Source of the DNA: Noviherbaspirillum_A sp047237965
GTDB lineage: Bacteria > Pseudomonadota > Gammaproteobacteria > Burkholderiales > Burkholderiaceae_D
Direction: 5' to 3'
Assembly: GCF_047237965.1 (NCBI RefSeq)
Contig: NZ_JBDFLX010000002.1
Location: 496,001 to 560,000 of the forward strand
Length of the DNA stretch: 64,000 nt
In this document: positions 25,601 to 33,938 of the stretch, in pieces
Position numbering within the stretch: position 1 is the stretch's first letter
How the letters are laid out: every line of letters begins with the position of its first letter
Notes under the pieces: generated by a model
Database searches by the model: none
The model's input: the letters and a program-made list of their open reading frames with translations, nothing else
Told to the model about the DNA's origin: nothing
Program-made: the position numbers and the translations under genes

Positions 25601-28098
25601 TTCTGAGCTGGACAGAAACTTCATCGCCCGAAGCACTCCTGATGGCGCGTGCTCAGCTGGAAGCCAGCGAAGCGCCTCAGCGCACCGGGAAGGCCAGCCC
25701 AAAACAGGAGTCTATCGAAACGAGATTGTATGAAGCGATTTCAAAGGCGCTCGATGACCGGCAGCTATATGCGGATGCCTTGGAATACATGTTCAAGGCG
25801 CTGGCCATCAAGGAAAGGCTAGTCGGCAAGGAGGATATTAATGCCGCCATTTCGTATAACAACATCGGGACGATGTTGACGACACTAGGCAAGCATACGC
25901 AAGCGTTTGAATATCTTCACAAGGCGCTCGCCATCAAGGAAAGCAAGCTCGGCATCAACCACGCCGACACCGCAATCTCTTACGGCAATATTGGGCGGCT
26001 TCTCGTGGCGCAAGACAAGCCTGATGAGGCGCTTGCGTATTTTCATAAAGCGCTCTTCATCCAGGAAAACGTCCTTGGCAACAACCATCTCGACACCGCC
26101 AGGTCGTATAGCCACATCGGAACGCTGCTCCAGGAGCAGAGAAAGCATGAACAGGCGCAAGCATACATACACAAGGCGCAGGCTATTTACGAGAAGCTCC
26201 GTGGAGCCGACCATACCGACACTGCCGAGTCATATAACCGCATGGGATCGCAGCTTCAGGCACAAGGAGACTATGGACAGGCGCTAGCGTACTACTACAA
26301 AGCGCTTGCTATTCAGGAGAAGGTCCTTGGCACCGACCATACAGGTACCGCCGTCTCGCATTTCCATATTGGAACGCTGCTGGAGGCCCTGGGAAAATAT
26401 GAGCAGGCACTTGAATACCTTCACAAAGCGCTTGCCATCAATCAGAAGGTCCACGGCACCGATCATGCTGATATCGCCAGGATATATGACAGCATCGCGT
26501 TAGTACTGCGGGCCCAGGGAAATCAAGAGGAAGCACTTGAATACTGTCTCAAGGCAATCGGCATCCAGAAAAAGATACTCGGCACCGATCATACCGATCT
26601 CGCAAAATCGTATAACAACGCCGCATTGCTGCTGGAGGAACTAGGCAGGCTTGAGCAAGCGCTGGACTACCACTACAAGGCGCTTGCCGTTAATGAAAAC
26701 GTTCCCAGCATCGAACATGCGGCAAACGTCCCATCGTTGAACAGCATCGGGGCGCTGCTATGCGCTTTAGGGAAGCCTGAGCAGGCTCTTGATTGCTATC
26801 GCAAGGCGCTTGACATCAGCAGGAAGGTTTCCGGTACTGATCATGTCGATACCATTGGTGCCTACAACGCCATCGGCATGACACTACAGACGCTTGGCAG
26901 ATACGAGCAGGCGCTGGAATACTTTGTGGCGGCACTAAACATCTATAGGAAAGCCAACGGCAACAATGCCAATACCGCTGGCTTCTGCAACAATGTCGGC
27001 AACATGCATCATGCCTTGGGCCAATACGAGGAAGCGCTCGCGCATTATCAGCAAGCACTGAGCATGGCTGTCGTGCTTGACGATCTGGATCTCGCAACGC
27101 GGTGCAGACGCAATATTGCATCGCTATCAAAGTCGAATGCTCATGCCGAAGCTCAGGTCGTTGAACATCGGGTTGTCGAACATGATGCTGTGGACCACAA
27201 GGTTTCCGGCCACACAAGCTCGGACCATGAGAAGGTGCTCGACCCTTACCGTACCAGTATCGACAACGCCCGCTCGTATAACGACATCGGATCACAACAG
27301 CAGGCGCAAGGCCATTATGAACAAGCGCTTGAGTCTCATCGCAAGGCGCTCGCCATCCAGGCAGACGTTCTCGGCATCGACCATATCGAGACCAGCCTGT
27401 CTTATGCGGCCATCGCAGGGGTGCTGCATGAACTAGGGCGGCCTGAGCAGGCATTGGAACACTGTCAGAAGGCGCTTGCCATCCAGGAGAAGGCCTTCGG
27501 CGCCGAACATATCGAGACCGCCCGGACGTATGGCAACCTCGGACTGCTGCTATCTGCACAGGGAAAGCAGGCACTAGCGCTTCAATACCAACAAAAGGCC
27601 CTGATCATTTACGAGAAAGAGCTAGGCACCGAACATATCGATACTGCCGGGTTGTACGACGGAGTGGGATGGCTGCTACAGGCACTCGGTGAAGATGACC
27701 AGGCGCTGGAACACTATCTCAAGGCATTGGCTGCCCGCAGGAAGGCACTCGGCGACCATGCCGATACCGCCAACTCCTGCAACATTGTCGGTGAAATGCA
27801 TCAGGCACTGGGTCATCGCGAGGAAGCACTCACGTATTACCAGCACTCCCTGACCATTGCCATGAAGCTTGGCGTCGCGGACGTGGAAGCACAGAGCCGA
27901 CGCAATATCGCATCGCTGTCAGAGGCACAGGCGGAAGCCGATCACGAGGAGCCCAAGCGCAGCAAGTCCAACAGGAAAAAGTCCAGCGCCAAAAAGCCCC
28001 TACGCAAAAAGTTGGCCCCTGAGGACGACGCCAGTCGCGGGAGTCCGGGTCGCAAGGAAAAAGGCAACAAGAATTCCGATAAATGCCTGGTGTCATGA
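22615..28098 (+). CDS. Kinase-NACHT-TPR multidomain protein (STAND-type, eukaryote-like)
   Basis: The 1,827-aa protein has, in order: a low-complexity leader (1-140), an acidic 11-residue tandem repeat (159-235), a TKL-like protein kinase (about 263-525), a NACHT NTPase (about 595-800) with a helical region after it, and about 16 TPRs of 42 residues (about 1035-1785), ending in a Lys-rich tail. Kinase residues look complete: G-loop GKFLASGAFG (266-275), Lys290 in VALKK, HRDLKAEN (392-399) and DLG (412-414, in place of DFG). NACHT residues are Walker A GEGGLGKS (624-631), Walker B FIDGYDE (700-706) and the sensor-like IVTCRPG. AGGAG precedes the ATG at 22615. The TPR part is less GC-rich than flanking genes. 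By analogy with NLR and Avs proteins, TPRs would sense, NACHT would switch and the kinase would act; this is inference. A host-directed effector is the alternative. Confidence 0.85.
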   Translation: MATSLPAAGITDKRIFISATGASDTTSTTPAPTGAPVLAVVENRTAGALQQALPAGDAGQRKPALTSSQPQLASAGAGMLAPFNSAKSGHPDLPPTKSRESDSEDSGDADSEQEQAAHSGLQARTGDTKEGGEPDSDGEQLVGEPDSDTDLAPGDANGLVGEPDSDTERLVGDPDSDTERLVGDPDSDTERLVGDPDSDTERLVGDPDSDTERLVGDPDSDTERLVGDPDSDNDVPPDNTTPQPAILASAVLAGANQIPASQITIGKFLASGAFGQVFRGIWDGTDVALKKIDFAHASEGLGLNPEEVTEALEWEVARLATTQHPNLVQFHGICHKDGAPYLVLEFCHQGSMRGVLERSAADGKPIPASRLWQWMLEISQALAYLHEQGMLHRDLKAENILIDRHGRARLADLGVAQVDALLADSEASAVDQGLQDKSFIAPENLGKGKDRLSSKATDIYALGLVFWQMVSGGEQPLSWEQMHDQDPNLSAVRAGERMPIPADCPPQFKKLILACWSLYAAQRASIADVLQQLRDMAPAMHADHALMALAMQLEQALHPRRAEARHYVPCQVTLQPIEGPMERYWERFENHAGPATVPNAPQPLQQVFEDFLASANAGTLLLLGEGGLGKSLSMCMLADRIQQQWWQHFAEPASHPKPRYLPVFLRNHVASWTHAALKNACADALQRHGLQPGQATPLVFIDGYDEVGIDEENPGNLARHLGLPADARLIVTCRPGTVPEDQQQQRFALAGKLQGCHYLSFGTSQLLSYLKQHLAWDNATYQGYATKLQASVELRAVLRNPFVLYLLWQSWDTVSKKPLEKLTRSDIYEGFIEHMVNSGKGMVEDAVLQQLQASHGTLSASFTMFARDTALLAAKGSGIVLPLANAGQPGSPWAGLEALVQQQAQQRYQARQTKVSELSEAERKEQSRRMVLTEDDFVRLQRQKASQFATSLPLRPRGAVIEFIHKSVFEHCLAQRLLELLHKDDISLNADAVQKILSWTETSSPEALLMARAQLEASEAPQRTGKASPKQESIETRLYEAISKALDDRQLYADALEYMFKALAIKERLVGKEDINAAISYNNIGTMLTTLGKHTQAFEYLHKALAIKESKLGINHADTAISYGNIGRLLVAQDKPDEALAYFHKALFIQENVLGNNHLDTARSYSHIGTLLQEQRKHEQAQAYIHKAQAIYEKLRGADHTDTAESYNRMGSQLQAQGDYGQALAYYYKALAIQEKVLGTDHTGTAVSHFHIGTLLEALGKYEQALEYLHKALAINQKVHGTDHADIARIYDSIALVLRAQGNQEEALEYCLKAIGIQKKILGTDHTDLAKSYNNAALLLEELGRLEQALDYHYKALAVNENVPSIEHAANVPSLNSIGALLCALGKPEQALDCYRKALDISRKVSGTDHVDTIGAYNAIGMTLQTLGRYEQALEYFVAALNIYRKANGNNANTAGFCNNVGNMHHALGQYEEALAHYQQALSMAVVLDDLDLATRCRRNIASLSKSNAHAEAQVVEHRVVEHDAVDHKVSGHTSSDHEKVLDPYRTSIDNARSYNDIGSQQQAQGHYEQALESHRKALAIQADVLGIDHIETSLSYAAIAGVLHELGRPEQALEHCQKALAIQEKAFGAEHIETARTYGNLGLLLSAQGKQALALQYQQKALIIYEKELGTEHIDTAGLYDGVGWLLQALGEDDQALEHYLKALAARRKALGDHADTANSCNIVGEMHQALGHREEALTYYQHSLTIAMKLGVADVEAQSRRNIASLSEAQAEADHEEPKRSKSNRKKSSAKKPLRKKLAPEDDASRGSPGRKEKGNKNSDKCLVS
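23089..23319 (+). repeat. 33-bp in-frame tandem repeat, seven copies
   Basis: Seven units start at 23089, 23122, 23155, 23188, 23221, 23254 and 23287; the last diverges after its first 24 or so bases. Each encodes LVGDPDSDTER with one or two changes. Inner copies are nearly identical at DNA level, including silent positions, so the expansion is recent. The product is an acidic linker between the leader and the kinase. Confidence 0.92.
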
Positions 28099-28360
28099 GC
28101 CAGCAGAGCACCACCTCATGGGTACCGCGCCCCGAAGCGGTTGCCATTCCAGGGGACGTCGGCTTTTCAGGAGCCGACCTCGTCCCAAAGCGCAAATCCT
28201 GAGCAACACGCTCTTCCCCGCCGGCCGCCGATCACGGCCGGCAGCTGCCTGCAGGTAGTGCTAATCCCCATGCGCCCAAGCCGCCTGCCCGCGTCGTCAA
28301 CGCATGCATTTCATGTTTACATGGAACGACGAGCAGGCCCGCACACCCTGCCCCATCCCT

Positions 28361-30052
28361 TTACCGCATCCCTACCCGCTCCGCCGCCAACATCTCCACC
28401 GCCTCCCTGTCCGTACTAAACAACCGCCCCTCCCCGATCATCGCAATCAACCCCGCCCGCTCCATCACTTCCCACACCTGCTTCTTCACCGCCGCCAGAT
28501 TCAGCTCCACGTTCTGCGCCTGCAGGTTCACCGCCAGCGCCTCCAGCAGGTCCACCCCGCTGGCATCGATATCGTTGATGCCCGAAGCCGACAGCAGCAC
28601 CCGGCGCACGCGCGGGTCGGCGCTCTGGCGTTCGACGATGAAGCGCTCCAGCGCGGCGGCGGTGAGGAAGTTCAGGGCGGAGTCCATGCGCACCGCCAGC
28701 AGGTCGGGCGCCAGCGGCGGCAGGTCGAAGCGGGCGCGGTCGCGCAGGGTGCCGTCGGGGTGCAGCGCGACTTCGATGATGCGAGGGTGGGCGCGGCGGT
28801 ACAGGAAGGTCACCATGGTCAGGCCCAGGCCGGCGAAGACGCCAAAGTGCAGGCGCGGCGAGAACGACAGGGTGACGATGAAGGTCACGGCGGCCACCGC
28901 CGCATCGTCGCGCGAGATGTGGAACAGGCGGCGGAAGGCGCCGAAGTCGAGCAGGTTGAAGACCGGCACCATGATCATCGCCGCCAGCACCGAGTACGGC
29001 AGGTCGTGGATGAAGCCGGTCAGGAACAGCAGCGAGAACAGCACGCACAGCGCCGCCACCAGCGAAGACCAGGCGCTGGTGGCGCCGGCATACAAGTTCA
29101 GCGCCGAGCGCGAGATCGAGCCGCTGACCGGGAAGGCGCCGCACAGGCCGCTGGTCATCTTGGCCAGGCCCTGGCCGATCAGCTCCTGGTTTTCATCCCA
29201 GCGCTCACGCTGCTTGCGGGCGATCACGCGGCAGCTCGACATCGCCTCGGTGAAGCTGACGATGGCCAGGATCAGCGCGCCCAGCCACAACTCGCGGTGG
29301 CTGTCGAAGGAGATCGCCGGCGGCAGCGCCAGCGTGGGCATATTCGATGGCAGCTTGCCGACGATGGCGCCGCCGTGGCCGGCGTAGTCCAGCAGCCGGC
29401 TGGCGAGGATGCCCAGCACGGTCACCAGCAGCACGCCAGGCAGGCGTGGCGCGTATCGCCGCAGCAGCACCAGCAGCAGGATAGCGCTGACGCCAAAGGC
29501 GGCGGTGATGGGCGTGCCGCGCGAGAAGGCGATGAACTCGGCGGGCGCGGACCACTGGCGCGGATGAAAGGCAATGCCCAGCAACTGCGGCAGCTGCGAC
29601 AGCATGATGATGACCGCGGCGGCATTGATGAAGCCGGTGACCACCGGCTGCGACACCAGGTTGGCGATGCTGCCCATGCGGAACACGCCCAGCAGCAGCT
29701 GGAACAGGCCCGAGTAGAGCGCCAGCCAGATCGCCAGCGCGGTCCAGGCCCCCGTTTCCGGCGCGGCCAGCGATGACAGCGAGCCGAATACAAGGATGGA
29801 AGTCAGCGCCACCGGCCCCACCGCCAGCAGCGGCGACGAGCCCCACAGCATGCCGATGATGCTGGGCAGCAGCGCGGCATACAGGCCCGTGTGCGGCGGC
29901 ATGCCGGCCAGCGTGGCATAGGCCAGCGCCTGCGGCACCAGCACCAGGCCGACGGTGATGCCGGCCCAGACATCGCGTTTCAGGGATTGCCGCGTCGGAC
30001 GCGGCCAGGACAGGAAGGGGAAATAACGCCGCAGGCGGTGGGAAGGCTGCAT
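28361..30052 (-). CDS. SulP-family inorganic anion transporter with STAS domain
   Basis: The 563-aa inner-membrane protein has 10-12 hydrophobic segments, the SulP start (DVWAGITVGLVLVPQALAYATLAG, helix 1) and a C-terminal STAS domain (about 440-555; SASGINDIDASGVDLLEALA). Members carry sulfate, bicarbonate or dicarboxylates. The start ATG at 30052 gives the normal length. There is no carbonic anhydrase neighbour to suggest bicarbonate. A decayed second copy of its 3' end lies 6 kb away, on the other side of the kinase-NACHT-TPR gene. Confidence 0.92.
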   Translation of the reverse strand: MQPSHRLRRYFPFLSWPRPTRQSLKRDVWAGITVGLVLVPQALAYATLAGMPPHTGLYAALLPSIIGMLWGSSPLLAVGPVALTSILVFGSLSSLAAPETGAWTALAIWLALYSGLFQLLLGVFRMGSIANLVSQPVVTGFINAAAVIIMLSQLPQLLGIAFHPRQWSAPAEFIAFSRGTPITAAFGVSAILLLVLLRRYAPRLPGVLLVTVLGILASRLLDYAGHGGAIVGKLPSNMPTLALPPAISFDSHRELWLGALILAIVSFTEAMSSCRVIARKQRERWDENQELIGQGLAKMTSGLCGAFPVSGSISRSALNLYAGATSAWSSLVAALCVLFSLLFLTGFIHDLPYSVLAAMIMVPVFNLLDFGAFRRLFHISRDDAAVAAVTFIVTLSFSPRLHFGVFAGLGLTMVTFLYRRAHPRIIEVALHPDGTLRDRARFDLPPLAPDLLAVRMDSALNFLTAAALERFIVERQSADPRVRRVLLSASGINDIDASGVDLLEALAVNLQAQNVELNLAAVKKQVWEVMERAGLIAMIGEGRLFSTDREAVEMLAAERVGMR

Positions 30053-30323
30053 CTCGGGCTGTTGTGGTTGGTGTGGGCTGCCCTGGTGGCGCTGGTGGCG
30101 CCGGCCTGGTTCGCGCCGGGGCTCTCCGCGCGGGCCTGTCCCTTGGGCTGGATGCCTTGCCGGACGTCATGCAGTATAAAGTACCCGTCCGCAATAAACA
30201 GTAGCTGTGTGCCGTCCTTGCTGGAAGATGGGCGCATTGCCCGCCACAGCTGCCACATCCGGTCGGCGTGGCCGTCTTCCCGCCATGTCGTCCGGACGGG
30301 CGGCTCGGCCTGGCGCGCGCAGG

Positions 30324-30358
30324 CAAGAAAAAACCACGGCCGGAAAGCGCCGTGGTTT
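30324..30358 (-). terminator. Intrinsic terminator of the PEP-CTERM gene
   Basis: Perfect 10-bp stem AAACCACGGC (30331-30340) / GCCGTGGTTT (30349-30358) with an 8-nt loop. On the minus strand the stem is followed by a run of T. It lies about 50 bp past the stop of the PEP-CTERM gene. The remaining 270 bp up to the sulP start hold no gene and should contain the sulP promoter. Confidence 0.85.
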
Positions 30359-30408
30359 CGGATTGCAGCCTGTCCCGCCGCTGCCCGTGCAGGCGGCGGC
30401 GGGCAGTA

Positions 30409-31239
30409 TCAGGCTTGCTTGCGACGACGGGCCAGGCCCAGGCCCAGCAGGCCCAGACCGACCATGGCGACGGTTGCCGGCTCCGGCACTTCCGAAGAGC
30501 CGCCGAAGATCACGTCGAGCGAACCGTTGATGACCTGGGTACCGGTCGGGTTGAAGTTGTTGAGCTGGCCCGACTGGAACGAAATGTTATAGAACGGGTT
30601 GGGCGCAACAAAGTACTCGCTGCCGGCAGCGGTCAGGTTGAACGACGACGAGGCGCCGAAGCTGCCGCAGTTGATGCCGTTGGTGATGCCGCAGGTGCTC
30701 AGGCTCGGGTCGAGGCGGCCTTCGCCGGAAGTCGGGGTGCCGGTGGCGATCAGCACGTCATCCGCGTTGTTGGTGGTGGAGAAACCCAGCGCGCCGTTGG
30801 CCGGCTGGCCGAACAGGGTGTTGGATTGTGCGTCGGCGAACAGGTTCAGGGAGCCGCCTGGCGTGAAGCTGAACACGGTGCCGGATGCGGTGGTGTTGAA
30901 GGTGCCGGTGCCCTGGTACAGCGCGTACAGGCCATACTGGCTGGCCGAGCCGCCGAGCTGGCTAGCCACCGGGGTGGAGCCGTTGTTGGCGACGAACTGG
31001 CCTGCATTCCACTTCAGGGACACATTGAATGTGCCGCTGGTCTCGGAGCCGGAAAAGGTGATGACTTCCACGTAGTTGCCGGTGATCTTGTCGGCGGTGA
31101 AGGTCTGGCCGAGAGCGCCGGCGATCGCGCCTTCGTTCACGGTGAAGTCCGGGAAGCTCTGTGCCATGGCGCCGGAGCTGGCTGCGAACGAGGCGGTCAC
31201 TGCGCATGCGATCAGGGTCTTGCGAATTGCGTTTTTCAT
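30409..31239 (-). CDS. PEP-CTERM sorting-domain protein, flocculation-associated (PepA-like)
   Basis: The 276-aa protein has a Sec signal (KTLIACAVTASFAASSGAMA) and ends in a PEP-CTERM signal, VPEPATVAMVGLGLLGLGLA followed by RRRKQA, which is recognised by an exosortase (EpsH/XrtA type). The mature part is Ser/Thr/Gly/Asn-rich beta-type sequence with few charges, as in exported matrix proteins, and its start (FPDFTVNEGAIAGA) recalls PepA proteins linked to floc formation. No exosortase gene lies in the window. A strong terminator follows. It is preceded by a long A+T-rich region. Confidence 0.85.
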   Translation of the reverse strand: MKNAIRKTLIACAVTASFAASSGAMAQSFPDFTVNEGAIAGALGQTFTADKITGNYVEVITFSGSETSGTFNVSLKWNAGQFVANNGSTPVASQLGGSASQYGLYALYQGTGTFNTTASGTVFSFTPGGSLNLFADAQSNTLFGQPANGALGFSTTNNADDVLIATGTPTSGEGRLDPSLSTCGITNGINCGSFGASSSFNLTAAGSEYFVAPNPFYNISFQSGQLNNFNPTGTQVINGSLDVIFGGSSEVPEPATVAMVGLGLLGLGLARRRKQA

Positions 31240-31792
31240 TTTTCCGATTCCAGTTTAATTAATTATGGCGAGATTGCTCTCATGGCCTAATCAGCAGGAA
31301 CCGTGCCACCCAATCAACATTTTTTAAAATCAACGACTTAACAAGTTACTGAATGTAACTAGTTTCAATATTGTAAATTTATCCGACACAACAATTTGAC
31401 AATATGCATGGATAGCGCGAAATGTATGTGCGTTTGCGCACGTAAAAGCAAGTTAATGGGGAAATTCGCGACATTCACTTCGTCCAATGCCCTGTCCAGG
31501 CAATCTTGTATGCCTTTCACGCGCTGCAAACCGTGATTGTGAAGCAGTCGTACGATCAATTTTTTACCAGATTACTCGATGCAAGCGTAATTACTGCAGG
31601 AAACATATTCGGATATTTATCAAACCTTCTCCAAATTCCATTATTTAATTTATTCAGTGCAATTATTTTCTTCATGCAATTCGCCATGCATCCATAATTG
31701 CGCCGCCCATGCACTTTGCATCGGTGTTTTCAATCAAAACCCGTCGCTTTCTTTTCCGGCAGACTGTCCCGTTAATCGACAGGTGAAAGACC
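31240..31792. other. A+T-rich divergent intergenic region
   Basis: About 550 bp between the PEP-CTERM gene (minus) and the OpgC-like gene (plus), strikingly A+T-rich against GC-rich surroundings. Short open frames here look accidental. It must hold both promoters. Long A- and T-tracts would suit binding of H-NS-like or other global regulators, but no specific operator is clear. Confidence 0.6.
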
Positions 31793-33001
31793 ATGAATCG
31801 ACGTTGGGAACTGGATCTGCTAAGGGGCTTCATGCTGGTGATGATGTTTACCACGCACCTGCCGACCCGGTTTTCCGACAAGCTCGGCCAGCCCTTCGGC
31901 TATGTGTCGGCCGCCGAGGGTTTCGTGATGCTGTCGGCCTTCATGGCCGGGCTGATCTATACCGGGCGGGCGCAGAAGGCCGGCATACCGGCCATGAAAA
32001 AAGCCTTTTTCCGGCGCGTCACCACGGTGTACGCCTGCCACGCCACCCTGCTGCTGTTCCTGTTCTCGGCCATTGCCATGCTCGGCCTCAAGCTCGACCA
32101 GCCGGCGCTGACCAACCTGATCGGCTTCTACCTGTCCGATCCCTGGGCCGCGCTGCCGGGTGCGCTGCTCCTGATCTACAACCCGCCGCTGCTTGATATC
32201 CTGCCGCTCTACATCCTGCTGCTGTTCGCCAGCCCCTTCGTGCTCGCCTTTGCGATGCAGCGCGGCTGGACCGGCATATTCGTTATCAGCGTGGCCCTGT
32301 GGGCATGCGGCCAGTTTCCGCTGTCGCAGGGCCTGTACGAGATGCTGGCCCAGCATACCGGGCTGCGGGTGCCGTTCAGCGAAACCGGCTCGTTCGAGAC
32401 CCTGTCATGGCAATTCCTCTGGCTGTTCGGCCTATGGATGGGCGCCGCCACCGCACAGGGCAGGCTGGACCACCGCAAGCCCTTCCCCCGGGCCCTGGTG
32501 GTGGGCGCTTTCCTGGTGGTGCTGATTGGCCTGGTGTGGCGCCATACGGCCGGCCAGATTCCGGTGCCGGGTGATGCCGAATCCCTAATCAACCACCTGT
32601 TCGACAAATGGCGACTGGGGCCGCTGCGCATGCTGAACCTGTTCGCGCTGCTGGTGGTGATCATGCATATCGGGCCGCGCCTGAGCGAGCGGCTGCCGCG
32701 CATCGGCTTTCTGGAAAAGCTGGGGTCGGCATCGCTGCCAGTGTTCTGCATGCACCTGGTGGTGGTGCTTGCCGCGCTGTCGATTGCCGGGGAATACCGG
32801 CCCGGCCGCCCGCTGCTGCTGGATGTGCTGATGATGGCGGCCGGCCTGGCGGCGCTGTATGCGACTGCGCTGGTCACGCTGTACCTCGACCGCGAGGAGC
32901 AGCAGCGCATGCTGGCGGCGCGCAAGGAGCAGGAACTGAAACGCGCGGGGCGTCGCCAGGCCACGGCCGCCGGTGCGGCCAAATCCGATCTGCCTACCTG
33001 A
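31793..33001 (+). CDS. OpgC-like integral membrane protein
   Basis: The 402-aa protein has about ten membrane helices. The opening RRWELDLLRGFMLVMMFTTH and the following HLPTRFSDKLGQPFGYVSAAEGF match the OpgC/DUF family of inner-membrane acyltransferases, whose founding member succinylates osmoregulated periplasmic glucans. No opgG/opgH genes are present in the window. The C-terminal 35 residues are charged and cytoplasmic. Its stop overlaps the convergent SGNH hydrolase gene by 8 bp. Confidence 0.85.
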   Translation: MNRRWELDLLRGFMLVMMFTTHLPTRFSDKLGQPFGYVSAAEGFVMLSAFMAGLIYTGRAQKAGIPAMKKAFFRRVTTVYACHATLLLFLFSAIAMLGLKLDQPALTNLIGFYLSDPWAALPGALLLIYNPPLLDILPLYILLLFASPFVLAFAMQRGWTGIFVISVALWACGQFPLSQGLYEMLAQHTGLRVPFSETGSFETLSWQFLWLFGLWMGAATAQGRLDHRKPFPRALVVGAFLVVLIGLVWRHTAGQIPVPGDAESLINHLFDKWRLGPLRMLNLFALLVVIMHIGPRLSERLPRIGFLEKLGSASLPVFCMHLVVVLAALSIAGEYRPGRPLLLDVLMMAAGLAALYATALVTLYLDREEQQRMLAARKEQELKRAGRRQATAAGAAKSDLPT

Positions 33002-33686
33002 GCGACGGCGAGATCAGGTCATGCCATAGCGCGTAGCCGGCCTGGTTCATGTGCAGCCTGTCCTCGCGGAACAATTCGGCGCGCGGCGCGCCCCGGCTGT
33101 CGAGCATGGGCGTGAAGACATCGATATAGCGGGCATTGTCCAGGTGCGACACGTACTCGCCGATCAGGGCATTGGTGGCACGGATGTCGGCCAGCAGGCC
33201 AACGCGGGCGATGCTGGGCTTGATCGACACATAGGCGATGCGGGTGGCGGGCAAGGCGGCGCGCACGCCTTCGACGAAGCGGGTAAAACTCTTTAACACC
33301 TGTTCCGGCCGGCGGCCTTCGGCCAGGTCGTTCTCGCCGGCATACACCACCACCGTGCGCGGCTTGTAGGGAATCACCAGGCGGCTCAGGTAGGCGGCGC
33401 AGTCCTCCATGCGGGAACCGCCGAAGCCGCGCTTGACCACGATGGGCGCGGTGTTGAATTGCTGTTCCAGGTTGTCCCAGAGGCGGATCGATGAGCTGCC
33501 CACGAACAGCACGCCGCCCGGCGCCGGCATTTTTTGCTTGTCGGCATTGGCGAAGGCATCGAAGCTGGAGGTCCAGCGCGGATCGATAGCGGCCTGGAGC
33601 CCGGCCGCGCTGCTCTGGGCCAGGACCGGCTGCGCCAGTCCGGCGGCAAACAAAAGAGAGACCACTGCCCGAGAAATGGCAATCAT
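32994..33686 (-). CDS. Secreted SGNH/GDSL-type hydrolase
   Basis: The 230-aa protein has a Sec signal (AISRAVVSLLFAAGLAQPVLA). The SGNH blocks are visible: block I FVGSSSIRLWDNL (nucleophile Ser), block II Gly in KRGFGGSRM, block III AGENDLAEG (Asn) and block V DRLHMNQAGY (Asp and His). It would deacetylate or hydrolyse esters in the periplasm, and it could act on the acylated glucan made by the OpgC-like neighbour. The 3' ends of the two genes overlap by 8 bp on opposite strands, so their mRNAs are complementary at the ends. Confidence 0.88.
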   Translation of the reverse strand: MIAISRAVVSLLFAAGLAQPVLAQSSAAGLQAAIDPRWTSSFDAFANADKQKMPAPGGVLFVGSSSIRLWDNLEQQFNTAPIVVKRGFGGSRMEDCAAYLSRLVIPYKPRTVVVYAGENDLAEGRRPEQVLKSFTRFVEGVRAALPATRIAYVSIKPSIARVGLLADIRATNALIGEYVSHLDNARYIDVFTPMLDSRGAPRAELFREDRLHMNQAGYALWHDLISPSLR

Positions 33687-33938
33687 TGCAAACCTTTAAT
33701 CTGATTCGACCGGATGTTGCCGCATTTTGGGACGGCCCGCCAATATTAAAGGCAAGTCATTGAAACAGATGAAAAAATTGTGATTTTTGCCATGCAAAAA
33801 CGTTGCTGCAAGGTGCTTGCGGGCCAATCCGGCCGTTGCGGTGCGGCCGCCGGCATCGATAAAAGCATGCCTGGCGGCCACGGCGCATTAAAGGTGGGAA
33901 GGCAGACAGCTCCCATGCCTTCTCCGTGATGCCTGCAC

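Noticed and set aside
31506..31697. Small open frame in the A+T-rich region before the OpgC-like gene
   Set aside because: No ribosome-binding site, no family resemblance, and A+T-rich DNA between divergent promoters explains it.
33696..33881. Minus-strand small open frame between the MFS and SGNH genes
   Set aside because: It runs into intergenic sequence with no ribosome-binding site and shares no features with known proteins.
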